DNA of 64,000 bases from Phyllostachys edulis (Eukaryota; Streptophyta; Magnoliopsida; Poales; Poaceae), in the NCBI GenBank assembly GCA_036346405.1, contig CM070561.1:3288834-3352833 (forward strand), given 5' to 3'. The stretch's first letter is position 1. Every line of letters starts with the position of its first letter. A program made the position numbers and the translations under genes. Positions 12,251 to 23,927 of the stretch are shown here, piece by piece. The notes beneath the pieces were generated by a model. It worked only from the letters and a program-made list of their open reading frames with translations. It was not told the DNA's origin and ran no database searches.

Positions 12251-13531
12251 AGTTTCTGACTACCTAGAGGGCTTGGCAGTGATCGGAGACTCGGCAAGGT
12301 TGACCTCCCGCTCCACGGCCTTCCGATGACGTCTGGAATTGTACGAGGAGGATCCTCTGAAGATCATGTCCACTGTATGTTACGGCTCTTGGTAATCCAT
12401 CTCTTCGTTGCCATCTTTATTCTTCTTGGAGCTCGATCCTCTGCACGACCATGTTGTCCTCTACTGAGGGAGGAGCGCTGGGGCGAGGTCATCGTGTGAC
12501 TTTGTGAATTCCTCTGCTCCTGGTACATTTATGTACGCCGCATGGTTTGTTGGAGGATCTCTGACACCTGACCTGCAAGCTGAACATAACCTGGAGTTCC
12601 TGCCAAAGCAGGGTCTGGATTATTCAAGATATCCCGAACTCGTTGCAGGTTTTGTATAGTTACCGAAGGTCACGGTAGATTTTCGCTTGCAGTGGGCGTC
12701 CGATGAGTTGAGTTATCCCTCGACCTCCTAGATGGTCCTGTCAGATTCCTTACTTGTGACGGGATAGGAACAGGTGAATTAACCGATGCATGTCCATCAA
12801 CTCGGTTGCCTCCAGTAGTTGGTGCTTGAGCGCCCGTACCGTTTCCACGAGCAGGTAGTGGCGAGTTAACCCGTGAAGGACTGTGCATGTCATCCGGATT
12901 GGTATCTCTGATTGTGTTAACTTCGTGGCATCAACAGCGATCTTTCGAGGAACTCCCGTCGTAGCTAAAGGAGAGCCTTGCAGTGCTTCTGCAAGGAGCT
13001 TCCACGATGAAGAGCGGTCAGAGATTACTGCCTCTGGCGGGCTTTGTGGTGGACTTAGCCTGATCCGGTGTACCGTCGATCGTATGCTGAGTTTCACTGT
13101 GCCCACTTGGCCAGTGATCAGTGATAGCCTTATCGATACCCTTACCAGATGTCACTTGGCCTCCGGAATACATAGGAGCCGTTGGCGAATAATGGTCGCC
13201 CAAGATAATATCGAGAGTACTTGGACTCTCTGGTTGTCGCGCTGGGCTTTCATTGTCGCTTCCGTTGGTCGGATCGACCAGGCTTGTAGAGGTGTTCGGA
13301 CGTTTCGAACTGGTCAGAACGAGCGGTTCCTTTGAGAGCGCCATTGTTGGTGGCGGTGTATCCTCATCCATCCGATCGATTTCGTCAATCTCTGCGACTG
13401 GCGAACCGACGGAGGAGGATTAGGATGATGACATCCCGTTTTCTTCCATGCGCGCGGATGCATGCGTCCATGTCGAGGTTGGAGTAGTCCACCAGGTCGA
13501 ACTAGTTTTCCTCATCCCAAGTCCCCGCCAT
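12251..13531 (-). pseudogene. Ty3/gypsy gag, decayed
   Basis: The likely start codon is at 13531-13529 (protein begins MAGTWDEEN), 80 bp inside the primer-binding site. A TAG follows after nine codons, and further frame changes occur near 13420, 13020 and 12670. The N-terminal part is acidic and Ser/Thr-rich. Later pieces are rich in Pro, Arg and Ser, as in plant gypsy gag. No intact zinc knuckle was recognised in the decayed C-terminal part (12251-12670). Confidence 0.6.
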
Positions 13532-13610
13532 GTTTGCATGAGCGATAATGTAGCGAAGGAAGTGGATGAGGAATGCTTGAGTGAAGTACCCTTCAAGAAC
13601 TCAATGTCTT

Positions 13611-13630
13611 CTTCCCCACGGACGGCGCCA
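13611..13630 (-). promoter_or_regulatory. Primer-binding site of the Tat-like element
   Basis: On the minus strand the sequence two bases after the LTR end reads TGGCGCCGTCCGTGGGGAAG. It begins TGG, as the complement of a tRNA 3' CCA must, and resembles the Asp-tRNA type site used by many gypsy elements. Confidence 0.75.
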
Positions 13631-13632
13631 GC

Positions 13633-14220
13633 TGTCGACGATCAAGTCACCGATCTTACGAAATGAAAAGAGAAAAATGGCAAAGAGTTCTTAGGAGAGA
13701 ATGAGACTGCTCTTTTATTGCTATGAACTAGCTATTACAAGGGGTGCCTTCGACAAGGCGATGGACTAATTCTAATTACACTGAGCGTAATGCTTGCTAT
13801 GCTATTAAAATCCAATTGTCTGTTGATCTTTTGAATTGGATTGCCTTTTGCCGTTTGCGTTCTTCCTTAAGTAGTTGACGAAGCGGTGGCAGTAACTCCT
13901 GGAAGTGGCGCCTGTTGGAAGTATCGCGACTGGTTAAAGTGAGACAACGGTTGATGAAGTAGCAACCATTCTACGGTTGTGCGTCCGTGAGACACTTAAT
14001 CGTAAGGTAGTTGTTGTCAGTGTCTGGATCATGTAACGTCGTGTGGTATGGACCAAATATGACATGTGTTTCATTCATCACACGGTAATGAATATACCCG
14101 AAGTCAGATTCGGATGCCAGTTCATTGCTTCTACAAGCAACCATCTGGTCGAGGACTGGGTACAGGACCTCGTCCGACCAGAGTATCCTCGATATAACCT
14201 CTGGAATCCTTACGACCACA
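13633..14220 (-). repeat. 5' LTR of the Tat-like element
   Basis: On the plus strand this block begins TGTCGACG directly beside the primer-binding site and ends ACGACCACA. It is therefore bounded by TG and CA in the element's own direction, at about 588 bp. The inner boundary is secure because of the primer site. The outer boundary is inferred from the CA end, because no second LTR is in the window to compare. Confidence 0.6.
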
Positions 14221-14328
14221 GAGGTCGTGAGCCTTAGGGGTTACGACTATGAAGACATATGGTTTTTTATTATGCATTAAAGTAATACATAGAGATTTTA
14301 ATCATCGTTAGCATTAGAGTTCTAGATC

Positions 14329-14883
14329 CTTGTCTTGTTCGCACCGACCCGAGGTGCTTTGCCCTGGCCCATTCATGATCTGCCCCGCCTCGCACTAGGG
14401 TAGGTGGATACGGGTTAGAGGCCACCCCGCCCTGCTCACCCCAATCACATAAATATTATTTATTTTTTATGGATTAATATTATTCTACAAGCTATGATAA
14501 TATAATATTAACTTAGTATTTGTTATTTCAAAGACATTTGTTATTGTTACTGAGTTGGTCTTTAAATGTCAATGGTTTATGATAATATGTCAATCCAATT
14601 TAGTAAATAATATGATTCTTACTTTTAAAATACATGAAACTATCATGCAATATTAACTAGTATTTGCTATTTCAAAGACGTTTGTTACCATTGTTACAAG
14701 TTGGTCTTTAAATATCAATGGTTTTAAGATAATATGCCATTAAGTTTAGTAAATAACATGTTTCTTATTTTTAATATACATAAAACAAAAAATCGCTCGA
14801 CTCAGCAGATCACCGTTGACTAGTCAACCCGACCCGAACTACAACCGAGGCAAGCCAAAACCCGCCCCGCCCGCTCCGTCCCA
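14329..14883. mobile_element. Possible small hAT-like element
   Basis: The octamer TCTAGATC occurs at 14321-14328 and 14884-14891, bracketing 555 bp whose two ends are rich in CCCGCCCC-type sequence around an AT-rich middle. An 8-bp duplication fits hAT. The terminal inverted repeats are not convincing, and the octamer is nearly palindromic, so the match could be chance. Confidence 0.3.
14503..14786. repeat. Tandem duplication of a 138-bp AT-rich unit
   Basis: Positions 14503-14640 and 14648-14786 are two diverged copies. Shared blocks include TTGGTCTTTAAAT, TCAATGGTTT and TTTAGTAAATAA in the same order. It lies in the middle of the possible hAT-like element. Confidence 0.8.
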
Positions 14884-14891
14884 TCTAGATC

Positions 14892-16284
14892 TCTAAATTG
14901 AGCACGAGCATGCTAAAATTTGGCATAAAACCAAGTAAAGGCCAAAATACGATGGTATTACCATTTTTTGGGTAAAGTTTGATTTGACATTGAACCAAAC
15001 TGCCCCGACTTTCTTCATTAGGAAATTTGCGCATTCACCCTTCAAGCTCGTGTTAGCTCTTATCGCTTCACCCTTGAACTTGGTAATTAAATTCCCGACT
15101 CCTTGGGCTTTCGCCTTTTATGCTTGTATCCGCCTAAAAACTTTAAACGTTCTAGTTCCTGGCTCCCTAAACGTACAAATTTATCTTCTTTTCAATTGTT
15201 ATCGCCACTCTGCAAGCAAGAGCGAATGCCGTGAGCCGTAACAGAGGGAATAACTTTAAAAAGAGATGCCTGTTTGGATTATGATAAGCTACATTTTTGT
15301 AGTCATTTGATCGATCTAGAATCAGATACGTACATCCCAAAGCTACGGGCCCCTTCCTCCGTCGCGGCCAGGCCTGCACCGAAGAAAACAAAAAGCATCT
15401 GCGACGCGGGACACGCAGCCCATCGGAAGATCCGGCCGGCGACCACGCGGGGCACGCAGCCGCGTACCTGGCGCCGCCTGCGACGCGAGCCCACGTAGCA
15501 CGCGGGCACAGGCCTACCACGGGGCTCGACCTCTCATCTTCGGTCGAGCACTCTGCAGAAAAACAGCCCAACCCACGGCATCTCCACGGAAAACGCACCC
15601 TTGTTTTGCCTCGCCACAGTGCCACACACCCAGCCGGGCCGCGCGCTGTGTTGCACGGCGGTTTCTGTGTGCGTCGGCGGTCGGCGTCTGTAATAGTAAG
15701 TGCTGCATCTCGAACCGAACACAGAAACTGTTTCTACTGCCGTGCCGTGTTTTATTAGACGAATAAGATGTCATGTTCTTTCGCATCAAGCTGGTGATCG
15801 AACCACGTAGGGAATTCGAAAGAGAACACACGCTCTGACACACTGGATCAGCAGATGACTGAACCAAGCTGTCTAGACCCCAAGCTCCATGCAGCCAGGC
15901 TAAGTTTGGGATTTTGGAGGAGGCAAAATCAGACACCGAATTTTTAGCGTTGGCATGGTCGTGAGACAGGACGAGACATACACATCACTAGATTAGTGAA
16001 GCTGTGAAGGGGACGAATTAACACCACCACACAATTAGAGACGCAATAAGGCCACAAAACAAAAGGTCAGGAGGGCCCTGCAATCTGACGCACACAACCA
16101 GGATAAGATCGTACGCTATAACAAAATACGGAGTCTTAAAAAGTTATAGAAAACCCTACTGATCTTGCGATCTCTTCTCTTCTCAGCTTCAGAAGTCTGC
16201 AGATAGCAGAGAACGGAATCCATCACGGATTTAACCTCTTGATACCATGCATTTGCAAAAATGAACCCTGTACCGTTTTTTTTT
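14892..16284. other. Intergenic DNA, no gene recognised
   Basis: Open frames of up to 150 codons occur around 15170-15940 on the minus strand, but they are GC-driven and overlap in several frames. They show no recognisable domain or conserved splice structure. I see no rRNA, tRNA or transposon ends here. Confidence 0.5.
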
Positions 16285-16560
16285 GCAAATCTAGCTTCCC
16301 TCCCCCTCTTATCGCGGTGGGTGAGCACGAAAGGGAGGTGTTCAGCACGAATCTTCGCGGAAATGGACGGCGACCGCGGAAGCGGCCACTTACCACGCTC
16401 GGCCACCGCGGAAGCCTCTTTCGCGCTCATGCTGCCATGAAAGCAACGCTACCGCGATGGGCCAGCCTTGGTGTGTCTCTGGTGTCTTTCCGCGCTCGGG
16501 AAGCGCGGAAAGTGACCTTCCGCGCTGTCCGACCGCGGAATGAGGGGGAGGAGAGGCTAA
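16285..16560. repeat. Imperfect inverted repeat rich in CCGCGG and CGCGGAA
   Basis: A left arm near 16292-16320 (CCCTCCCCCTCTTATCGCGG) and a right arm near 16533-16560 are inverted copies of each other with small gaps. Between them are repeated GACCGCGGAA-like blocks. This looks like a MITE or fold-back element just beyond the 3' end of the calmodulin-like gene. Target duplications were not identified. Confidence 0.45.
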
Positions 16561-16764
16561 AAATGCAATTGTGTGTGAGAGAGGGCTAATTTAAAAGAAA
16601 AAAAAGGGCTAAAGGGCCATATAAGCAAAAGGTTCCAGAGAACGTTGCATTGCTATGAGCATATCGGACACGAACATTCAGAGGGGGAAAAAGATGACCC
16701 CCCAAACTTACTACGTAAACGGCGCGCGCAGGCACGCATGGCTGCCCGGAATCGATCAGGCGCC

Positions 16765-17334
16765 CTACAAGGTGATCCCCTGCATCATGCACTTGAACTC
16801 GCCGAAGTCGACGCGGCCGTCGCTGTCGCGGTCGACGTTGCAGATCATCTCCCGCACGGCGGCCATGCTGCCGGCCTCGGCCATGCCCAGCTTCTTGAGC
16901 ACCTCCTGCAGCTCGGCCGCCGAGATGAACCCGTCGCCGTCCACGTCGAACACCTTGAACGCCTCCTTCATATCCTCCTCGTCGTCGACGTCCTCCGCCG
17001 CTTTGTCGTCCGCGAGGGCGCCGAAGAGCGCGTCGCCGAGCGCGCGGTGGAGGGCCTCGAAGTCCTCGAACCGGAGCCCCGCGGCGCCCTCGGGGACGTA
17101 GGAACCGACGGTGGCGGCCAGACCGGCGCGGTCGGCCTCGAGGCCGACCGCGTCCAGCGCCTGCGCCAGCTCGTCGACGGTGATCTCTCCGTCGCCGTTG
17201 CGGTCGAATAGGTCGAACACGCGGCGGAGGCGCACCGCGTTGAGGCTGCCGTTGCGGAGGCGGAACGACGTCGAGGGGGCCTTAGACAGCGACGGCTTCA
17301 CCGCCGCGACGCTCTGGATCTGCTCGGTGTCCAT
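16765..17334 (-). CDS. Calmodulin-like (CML) Ca2+-binding protein
   Basis: This intronless 189-residue protein belongs to the EF-hand calcium sensor superfamily. After a Ser-rich N-terminal extension of about 35 residues it has four EF-hand positions. EF1 has a canonical loop at residues 44-55 (DRNGDGEITVDE). EF2, near 79-92, lacks the Asp/Gly pattern and should not bind calcium. EF3 has its loop at 130-141 (DVDGDGFISAAE) and EF4 at 168-179 (DRDSDGRVDFGE), both canonical. An acidic linker (residues 109-121) joins the lobes. Three working loops plus one dead one, and the length, fit plant CML proteins, which bind calcium and regulate targets in cytosol or nucleus. The frame is intact and strongly GC-rich. 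There is no membrane segment or signal peptide. A copia insertion lies about 165 bp upstream of the ATG, so expression may be altered. The exact CML number is not assigned. Confidence 0.93.
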   Translation of the reverse strand: MDTEQIQSVAAVKPSLSKAPSTSFRLRNGSLNAVRLRRVFDLFDRNGDGEITVDELAQALDAVGLEADRAGLAATVGSYVPEGAAGLRFEDFEALHRALGDALFGALADDKAAEDVDDEEDMKEAFKVFDVDGDGFISAAELQEVLKKLGMAEAGSMAAVREMICNVDRDSDGRVDFGEFKCMMQGITL

Positions 17335-17498
17335 TATTAGCTAGCTACCTCGGCCTTGATTTGCTCCTGCTACTGTTTCGTGCCAATTCCTTTCGGAGGA
17401 CGGTGGAGACAGCGGCGAGACCATCGCTGTTTATAGGAAACGGGACGCGTCACGCGTGCGTCCGGGGAAGCGGAGCGAGTTACCGTACTATTTCCGTG
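17335..17498 (-). promoter_or_regulatory. Core promoter and 5' leader of the CML gene
   Basis: On the minus strand a CTATAAAC box at about 17429-17437 lies roughly 95-100 bp upstream of the ATG, as expected for a plant TATA box. The copia element begins at 17499, about 60 bp beyond the TATA box. The original distal promoter has therefore been pushed 7.8 kb away. Confidence 0.6.
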
Positions 17499-17762
17499 TG
17501 TGTTAAATAACGCAGCTGAAAATAGAACCAAGACACACTAATTTTACGCGAAAACCTTTTTGGAAAAATTATGGACACACGAAAACATATCTCTATATAA
17601 AGAAATGTTTACAATGAAACATTTGATCTTCCTATGGACTACAAAGATATATCTATAGTGGTACGTAAAAAAATATGTGTAAGAGTATAACTATGAGTTC
17701 AAATAGGAAATAAAATTTATATCATATTCAAACTCAATTTGTATCACACTTAAACTCAACCA
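17499..17762 (-). repeat. 3' LTR of Cop2A
   Basis: The LTR begins TGTGTTAAATAA on the plus strand and ends ACTCAACCA. It matches the 5' LTR at 25087-25295 and the Cop2B LTRs in order, including a shared ATGTTTACAAT block. It is longer than the 5' LTR by an extra block of about 23 bp near its right end, which repeats part of itself. A polypurine tract (AAGGTGGAGA on the minus strand) follows at about 17763-17774. Confidence 0.85.
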
Positions 17763-18122
17763 TCTCCACCTTGAGACGAATTCCTCTTGTAACCAAAACA
17801 AAACATGATATAGTCGAAACAAATTGGCATGAACATTGAACACCTTGTGCGTTGAACGTTCATATGACTACTGAATGATACCAATTAAGTCTGAGCAAAC
17901 CTCAAACTTAGCAGTAGAAATAAACTTTGTCATCATATCAGTTGAATTATCACGAGTGCTTGTCTTGGTGACTTTAATGTCACCTTGAGTAATAACACCA
18001 CGAACGTAATGATATCTGATGTCAATGTGATTCGTTCTCTCATAAAACATATGATCCTTCGTAAGGCAAATAGCATTTTGACTGTCACAGAATATTGTAG
18101 TGCAAGATGTACTTCCACAAAG
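17763..18122 (-). pseudogene. Copia RNase H C-terminal remnant (Cop2A)
   Basis: The minus strand encodes the end of a copia RNase H, with the motifs HIDIRYHYVRGVI and DMMTKF close to the stop. These match the end of copia pol (the H-I-D-x-R-Y-H-F-I-R motif). The match to Cop2B stops abruptly at about 18122, where the Ty3 remnant starts. Confidence 0.8.
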
Positions 18123-18419
18123 CTTGGTGTCGATGTTTTAATATCGAACTTATGAAATGAATGCTGAGGGCTCCTTGATCGAAACTACGCAAGATGAGAC
18201 ATGGAGATTTTTAGACAGGTTCAGAACTTCTTCTGAGAGAATAACAACTATACTGATGTGTTTCTGAAAGCGAGAACGAAGAAGATGATCAATCTAATCA
18301 AGAGCCAAGTGAGCCTACATATTGTGATTTTGAACACGGCGAATCACTTTAAGTTAGAGAGGTACACAAGGAAGGTGATGAGTGCATCGGCACAAGTCAA
18401 ATAAACATCTTCCATACAC

Positions 18420-18750
18420 AAGGTAAAGTAAAAAACGAGGTATGTACATTAATTATTGATGGTGGTAGTAGTCAAAACCTTGCTAGTCTTGACATGATTA
18501 AGAGCTTAGAATTATCTACATTGAAGAAACCTAAAGCTTATCAAATTGAATAGTTAAATGAATGTGGAATTCTAAAAGTAACACATGTTGTTCGGGCACC
18601 ATTTTCTATTGGGAATTACAAAGATGAGTTTATTTGTGATGTGGTACCAATGAAGGCTTGTCATATACTTTTGGGAGACCGTGACAATATGATCGTGGTA
18701 CTATACATGATGGTAAGACAAATCAGTACACGAACCACCACATGAAGAAA
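18420..18750 (+). pseudogene. Retropepsin-like fragment of the Ty3 remnant
   Basis: The plus strand reads LIIDGGSSQNLAS, the active-site motif in its plant gypsy form, followed about 55 residues later by ACHILLGDRDN. This corresponds to the usual C-x-x-L-L-G-R-P-W motif. One in-frame stop lies between them and more follow. The fragment is decayed. Confidence 0.75.
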
Positions 18751-18826
18751 ACAAACACCATGGGTAAATCTGTTTAGCTAGCTAACTTGCATGATTTGAG
18801 AGACGTAGAAGCTAGGTGTGAGGAAA

Positions 18827-21800
18827 TGTCACATCCCCAGATTAATAAAGAGGATTACTATGCATCTCATTAGCATGCATCATTGTTTCAAGCATTTGCA
18901 TTATTTATTGCACTTGAAAAATCTTACACAAAGTTAAACCTACAACTCAATTATAAGCTCCAAAAGAAAAATAAGAACATAAACTCTTGTTAATCTTCTA
19001 GAAATAATTTATTCAAATACTAGAACAATTATAAAGAATTAATATAATTTTTCCTAAATTTTTGGGACTGGTTTAAATCCTAAGAAAATTCAAACACAAT
19101 TTAATGACCTACATTAAGTTTGAATTTAAATTATACACATTATATTATGAACAGTAGTGTTCAATAATTTTTATGAACACTAGACCTTCCCAGGAACCCC
19201 CATGATTTATTTCATGATTTTAGGAATTTTATTCCTATATTTAGCACCTTGGTCAAAGTGGAGAAACTATTTTAATACTCAGTCAAACCCTAGCCACAAG
19301 TCAAGCATTGTTCCTCGGGCTCGAGTCCGACCCAGACTCTTGACTTGACCAGACCAACTAAATGCACCGCACATGAACCCTTCAATTGGAAATCAACGGC
19401 CCAGATCTCGCACCCCTTCAGCCCAGTCTGATCGCCACGTTTAATCCTAGCCGTTCAGTCCAGATCCAACGGTCCGCGCCAACTCACTTACTCGGGCGAT
19501 TGCGCGCGTGCTGAGTCGTTGCCACACCGGGCCCACCTATCAGATCCGTCATCCTCCCCTCGCTGGCACACGCGCAGACGCCGAACGCCACGCGGCCGAG
19601 CGTCTCCGATGCTCACAGAACGGCAACGTCGGCGCCGTCAATCCACCGCGTCCGTTGGCCTATCCTGGAGCTCCCTCACTTGACGCCGCCTCCGCTCCGT
19701 CCCTTGCCCGGGCATAATACCTCTCCCTGCTTTTCCTTTCACCTCACTTCTCCTCTTTTCGGCCGAGGAGAGGGAAGCTCGTTCTCGCTCTCTACTCCGG
19801 TAAGCTTTGATCGGGTGGTTCCCTTATCTTCTACATTCAATACCATTTCCATTTTGCCCAACCTCAGCTCCTTCGGTTGCTTGTAGCTCTTGGACCACAG
19901 AGGTGCCTTTGGAAGCTCTAGAGCGCGCCCCCGAAGACCTCTCTGTGTCAACCCTTGTCTCCGAGAGGTATTATCCTCAACTGAGCGCGTCACTTTGCGC
20001 CTTAGCACATCCTTAAGCTTTCACCTCAACTAATTTGAGTAATGCACGACAGGTTTTTGTGTGATTGAAGATTGAGCCCCTTTCGGCCAAAGAGTAAACT
20101 CTTCATCTCCCACTTGTTTCGGTAAGCCATTATTCAATTCTTTGGTTCCTTAGCATCCTCATAGGATCCTTGTACTGATCTCACCACTCACTCCGGTTGG
20201 TTTTGCTCAAGGACATCTCTCCTCGCAAAGACGTGCCGCCGTCGTCTTCTTCTCCGGCGCCGACCGTGTTTCAGCCAACTCCAAGCTCCCCGAGCACCCT
20301 TCTCTGTTCAGGTAGCACCCTGGTAGTCCCTAGTTGCCTTGGCACCCGCTATCTTGGACACTGCGGAGCTTTTGTGCTGCTTGCATGTTTGCCATTTAGT
20401 TCACCGTTGCTCAACTCCGGTTCGCCGTCGGCATAGTCCACCTTAGGTGCTGAGACCACTCCCATTTTGTGCGCAAGGTTATTGCGCAACTATCCCAGCC
20501 CTTGGCCGGCTCCGCCGTGGCGCGTAGCGCCGGTGAGCCACCGGCAACGCTACAGGACGCGTTGTCGACGCGGCAGCTCAGTGGCTGTCCGTTTACGACA
20601 AATGACGGTCATTAACGCTAATGATTGAATTAATAAATTAAGCACTGTCTTAGCCGTCTTAATCCGTCACTGGCAAGTGGGGCCGTGCACAGAAAATGGG
20701 AGAGATAAGTGAACATGACAGAGAGACTGACGGGTGGGCCTAACCCTTAAACCCCATGCGCTATGCACGCGCGTGCGTGGACCAGGTCCCGTGGACCGGG
20801 TCGCTGACAGCGGGACCCACCTGTCAAGGTGAAATTTAAAACCAGCAGTAAAATGGAAAGCTCACTGTTCATAGGGCCCACTAGTCAGCGTCGGTGGCTA
20901 GCGCCGCGTTCGGTGAGAAAAGTAATAAAAGCGTTAGAAAATTCGAAATCCAATTATTTGCACACTGTAAAATATGTATGACTTCAAAAATACATAACTA
21001 ATTCATTTTAACTCCAAAATGGATGAAACCACTTCTGATAATTTTCATTTTTAATGGAATTTATATTAAAATTGGTTTCAAACATGTCTCTATAGCAGAG
21101 AGTATTATTTTGGAGAGTGATCCATTAACACTATTATTTTTACAAAAGGAAATGCTGATAACTTTAGAAATTCATAACTAAATCATAAAAACTCCAAATG
21201 AGGTAAACTCAACTGTTTTGGACTTGTATTAATATCCCCTATTTATCCATATAATCCCTTGTCCCACTACTGCTCTACAAATTTTGACCTCATAATTAAA
21301 TTACTCAAAGAGGACATATCGAAAGCTGAAATTCAAACTAGTATAACTTTCACTCCACAACTTTAAATGAATTAATTATTTCACCTAAATTCATATAAAA
21401 TCATGATTTATATACTGTAGAAAAATCATGCATTGTCGAGTATTTTGAATTTTGAGGTATTTCTCGATGTTTATTCGGTATTGTATTTATATAGGTCCCG
21501 AGCCTATCAATATTGACCTATACGCTACTGAGGGAGAGCAGCTGAGCTTCCAACAAGGCAAGCATCATTTGAACTTTCTTTTGCATCATATTTGATCCCA
21601 GTTTTGTTAAGTTAGTGCAATGATAATTGCTTGCATGCTATTTTAATAATGTCGCTATTTTTGTGATGTGTAGATTAGTTATCTCCTAATTCATTGAGGT
21701 TATACTTGAATTATTCCAGTACCACATGCTTGAGTTAGGATGTTTGAAATATAATGTTCAGGTTTGCTTAGCCATGCAAGTCTAGAACCGATAGCTGATT

Positions 21801-23394
21801 GTCGGGAATAACCCGACAATTATGGGATAAACACAACTACCACTTTATGCTTTTGTTTCAGATCTTCGTATCTGTTTATGAGTTAAATTTTATCATTTTT
21901 AAATGAGGTTTTGGTCTAGACAAGTGATGGTTAGTGATGGTGTCTTTGTGCACGAGCTTGGGGTAAGTGATGGACTTGTCTGGACAATTAAGGACCGAAC
22001 TTTGGATACCTACAGTTCAAGCAAAACTCATACTATCACACGCGGTGTATGGGCACTGCTTGGTTAAGTAAGGGGTTGGTGTTGTTGAGTTGATGACTGG
22101 TGGTGTGAGGACGTATATGTGTTCCATCGCATATATGTTTCGTAGGGTGCCGATTGCAATTCTTTATTGTGAGGGTGAGCCCTATTTAAGCTTTATTCAT
22201 TGGGTCGGTATTCCCGGCACAACTTGCGTGTCCATTTGGTTGGTAGGTGGTATAGCCTATCCTAAGTGGGGTTACGTCGCGCATGGGTGATTCAACTCAA
22301 TAATGTCAACTTGCTGAAAAATACTAAATCTTGGTTTACTCGGCCGGCATACCATTGGAAGTATGCTATATTCGGAGGCATCTGGAGGCTTACGGGCTAA
22401 TCAAGTCGTGTGGGTAAAGTAGTACACCCCTGCAGGGTATAAATCTATTCGAATAGCCATGCCCGCGGTTATGGACGACCGCTTGAGCTTGTGGCTGCTT
22501 ATTGTTAGACTTGGAATTAAAATTGTGGTTATAACTTGGTATCGTCATGAATGGGATGTTCATGTTTGTTGTTGTATCAAAGTGGACAGCCACTTTGTCA
22601 TTTGTATGGTTCATTTGTTATTCAATTTACTACTTATTCACATGCTTTACTTCTACTTCAAATCTGATTTTGAAATGGCACTTGAAAAACTAGTATGTGT
22701 AGGTTGTAAATCGTTGCGTCTCTTTTGCAAAACTAAGCCAATATGAGCCATCCTTTGGAACAACCTTTAGCATAACTATTTTTTATTTGTGTAAGACTTG
22801 CGAGTACCTTTGTACTCAACCGGTTCCTGCAATTTCAGGTGAGGAAGGGTATGAGCCCGTTGAGCTTGTTAGCGTCGATTTTGGTGACGCTAATAAGTAA
22901 TGCTATAATTTAACTCCCAGTCGGTTGCCGATGGGATATGGGCATACCACTGCTGGTCTTTTGGTTTACTTATTTGTTTCCGCTGCTACTTAATACTCTT
23001 ATTTGAATTTGGCCGGTCGGCCATTTGTAATAGATGTAGACTCTAACTATTATGTTGTATGTCTTTTGAACTATCTATGTATGCTGTTGTATGGATGTGA
23101 TCAACGTTGTATGAGAGTATGAGCATATTGGTCGCTGATCTTGGGAACCAATATGATTGCATACTCACTATTCGTGGCTTCCTATTTAACTCACTAAGTG
23201 TAGTGCTTGACTTATTGGAGAACCGATAATCATGTAGTGCTCGCAGAGGAGCAGCGCGCATGATCGTCGGAGCTCTAGTTTGTAGTTAAACCTTTCACTG
23301 AGATTGAGTTAAGTTGGAATCCATTTACTTGAGGCCATGTCCTTAAGACCATACTTAGTCTCGGTCTTACGGAGATAACCCGGGGGTCCTCACA
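18827..23394 (+). mobile_element. Long (4.6 kb) solo LTR with 5-bp target duplication
   Basis: The block begins TGTCACATCCCC and ends GGGGGTCCTCACA. It is flanked by GGAAA at 18822-18826 and 23395-23399. No second end of either type and no gag or pol were found inside. The left part contains GC-rich sequence (19480-20560) with overlapping open frames, followed by AT-rich DNA. The end motifs and an inner CCTTTGTACTCAACC region near 22815 mark it as a relative of the LTRs at 940, 39215 and 49258. It interrupts the Ty3 remnant inside Cop2A, so it is the youngest of the three nested layers here. Confidence 0.85.
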
Positions 23395-23927
23395 GGAAAC
23401 TAACACTTCACCATCTATTTTTAGTATTCATTGTGATGATGTATAGGTTACCCAACAAGAGGAGACACGACAAATTTATCTATCGAAGTCGTGTAGACTA
23501 CAAGTTCAAGAGAAGATCAAGGTCAAGGTTTGCAATGAACTAAACCCGAGGACAACTTTTCTTGAAGAGAGGGGAGATGATGAGGACAACCCATCGACTT
23601 ACGGTGTCCAGCAGGAGGTGAGGGATGAATACATCACAAGTGAGGAAGACATGCATACACTTGCCTTAACTTCGGCCAAGAAAAGAAGAGGAGGAAACTC
23701 AGTTGACCAAAGAAGAAAAGAAGCAAGCCAAGGCAAGGAGGTGGCCCAAGGCTAGAGTACCAACCACATGGGCCTAAGGGAGCTAGGCCCACGGCCCAAG
23801 GAGCATGCAACCAAGCCAATCCACGGTGGGCAGCTGCATGGGCCAAGCCAAGGGAGGATCAAGGAGGCGCATAGGCCTAAGGAGGGGTGGCACATGGCCC
23901 AAGGAGATGTTTGGGCAGGCCTAGGCG

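Larger units (their letters stand above)
1..14220 (-). mobile_element. Ty3/gypsy LTR retrotransposon, Tat-like lineage, decayed, left end outside window
   Basis: Reading the minus strand from right to left gives an LTR, a primer-binding site, gag, protease, reverse transcriptase, RNase H, a second RNase H and integrase, followed by a gene on the opposite strand. The gag-pro-RT-RH-INT order defines Ty3/gypsy. A second RNase H domain after the first, together with an extra antisense gene between integrase and the 3' LTR, is known from the Tat group of plant elements; the lineage call is inferred from that. Every module carries stops or frame changes, so the copy is dead. The 3' LTR is not seen and should lie left of position 1. 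A 5.3-kb solo LTR is nested at 940-6245. Confidence 0.85.

Noticed and set aside
15167..15936. Minus-strand open frames of 140-152 codons
   Set aside because: GC-driven, overlapping in more than one frame, with no domain, splice support or start context.
16645..17211. Plus-strand frames of up to 188 codons over the CML gene
   Set aside because: Exact antisense shadows of the GC-rich calmodulin-like gene.
19480..20560. GC-rich stretch with open frames in the 18827-23394 LTR, considered as a captured gene
   Set aside because: No frame gives recognisable protein, and comparable GC-rich blocks occur in related LTRs, so it is more likely LTR promoter sequence.
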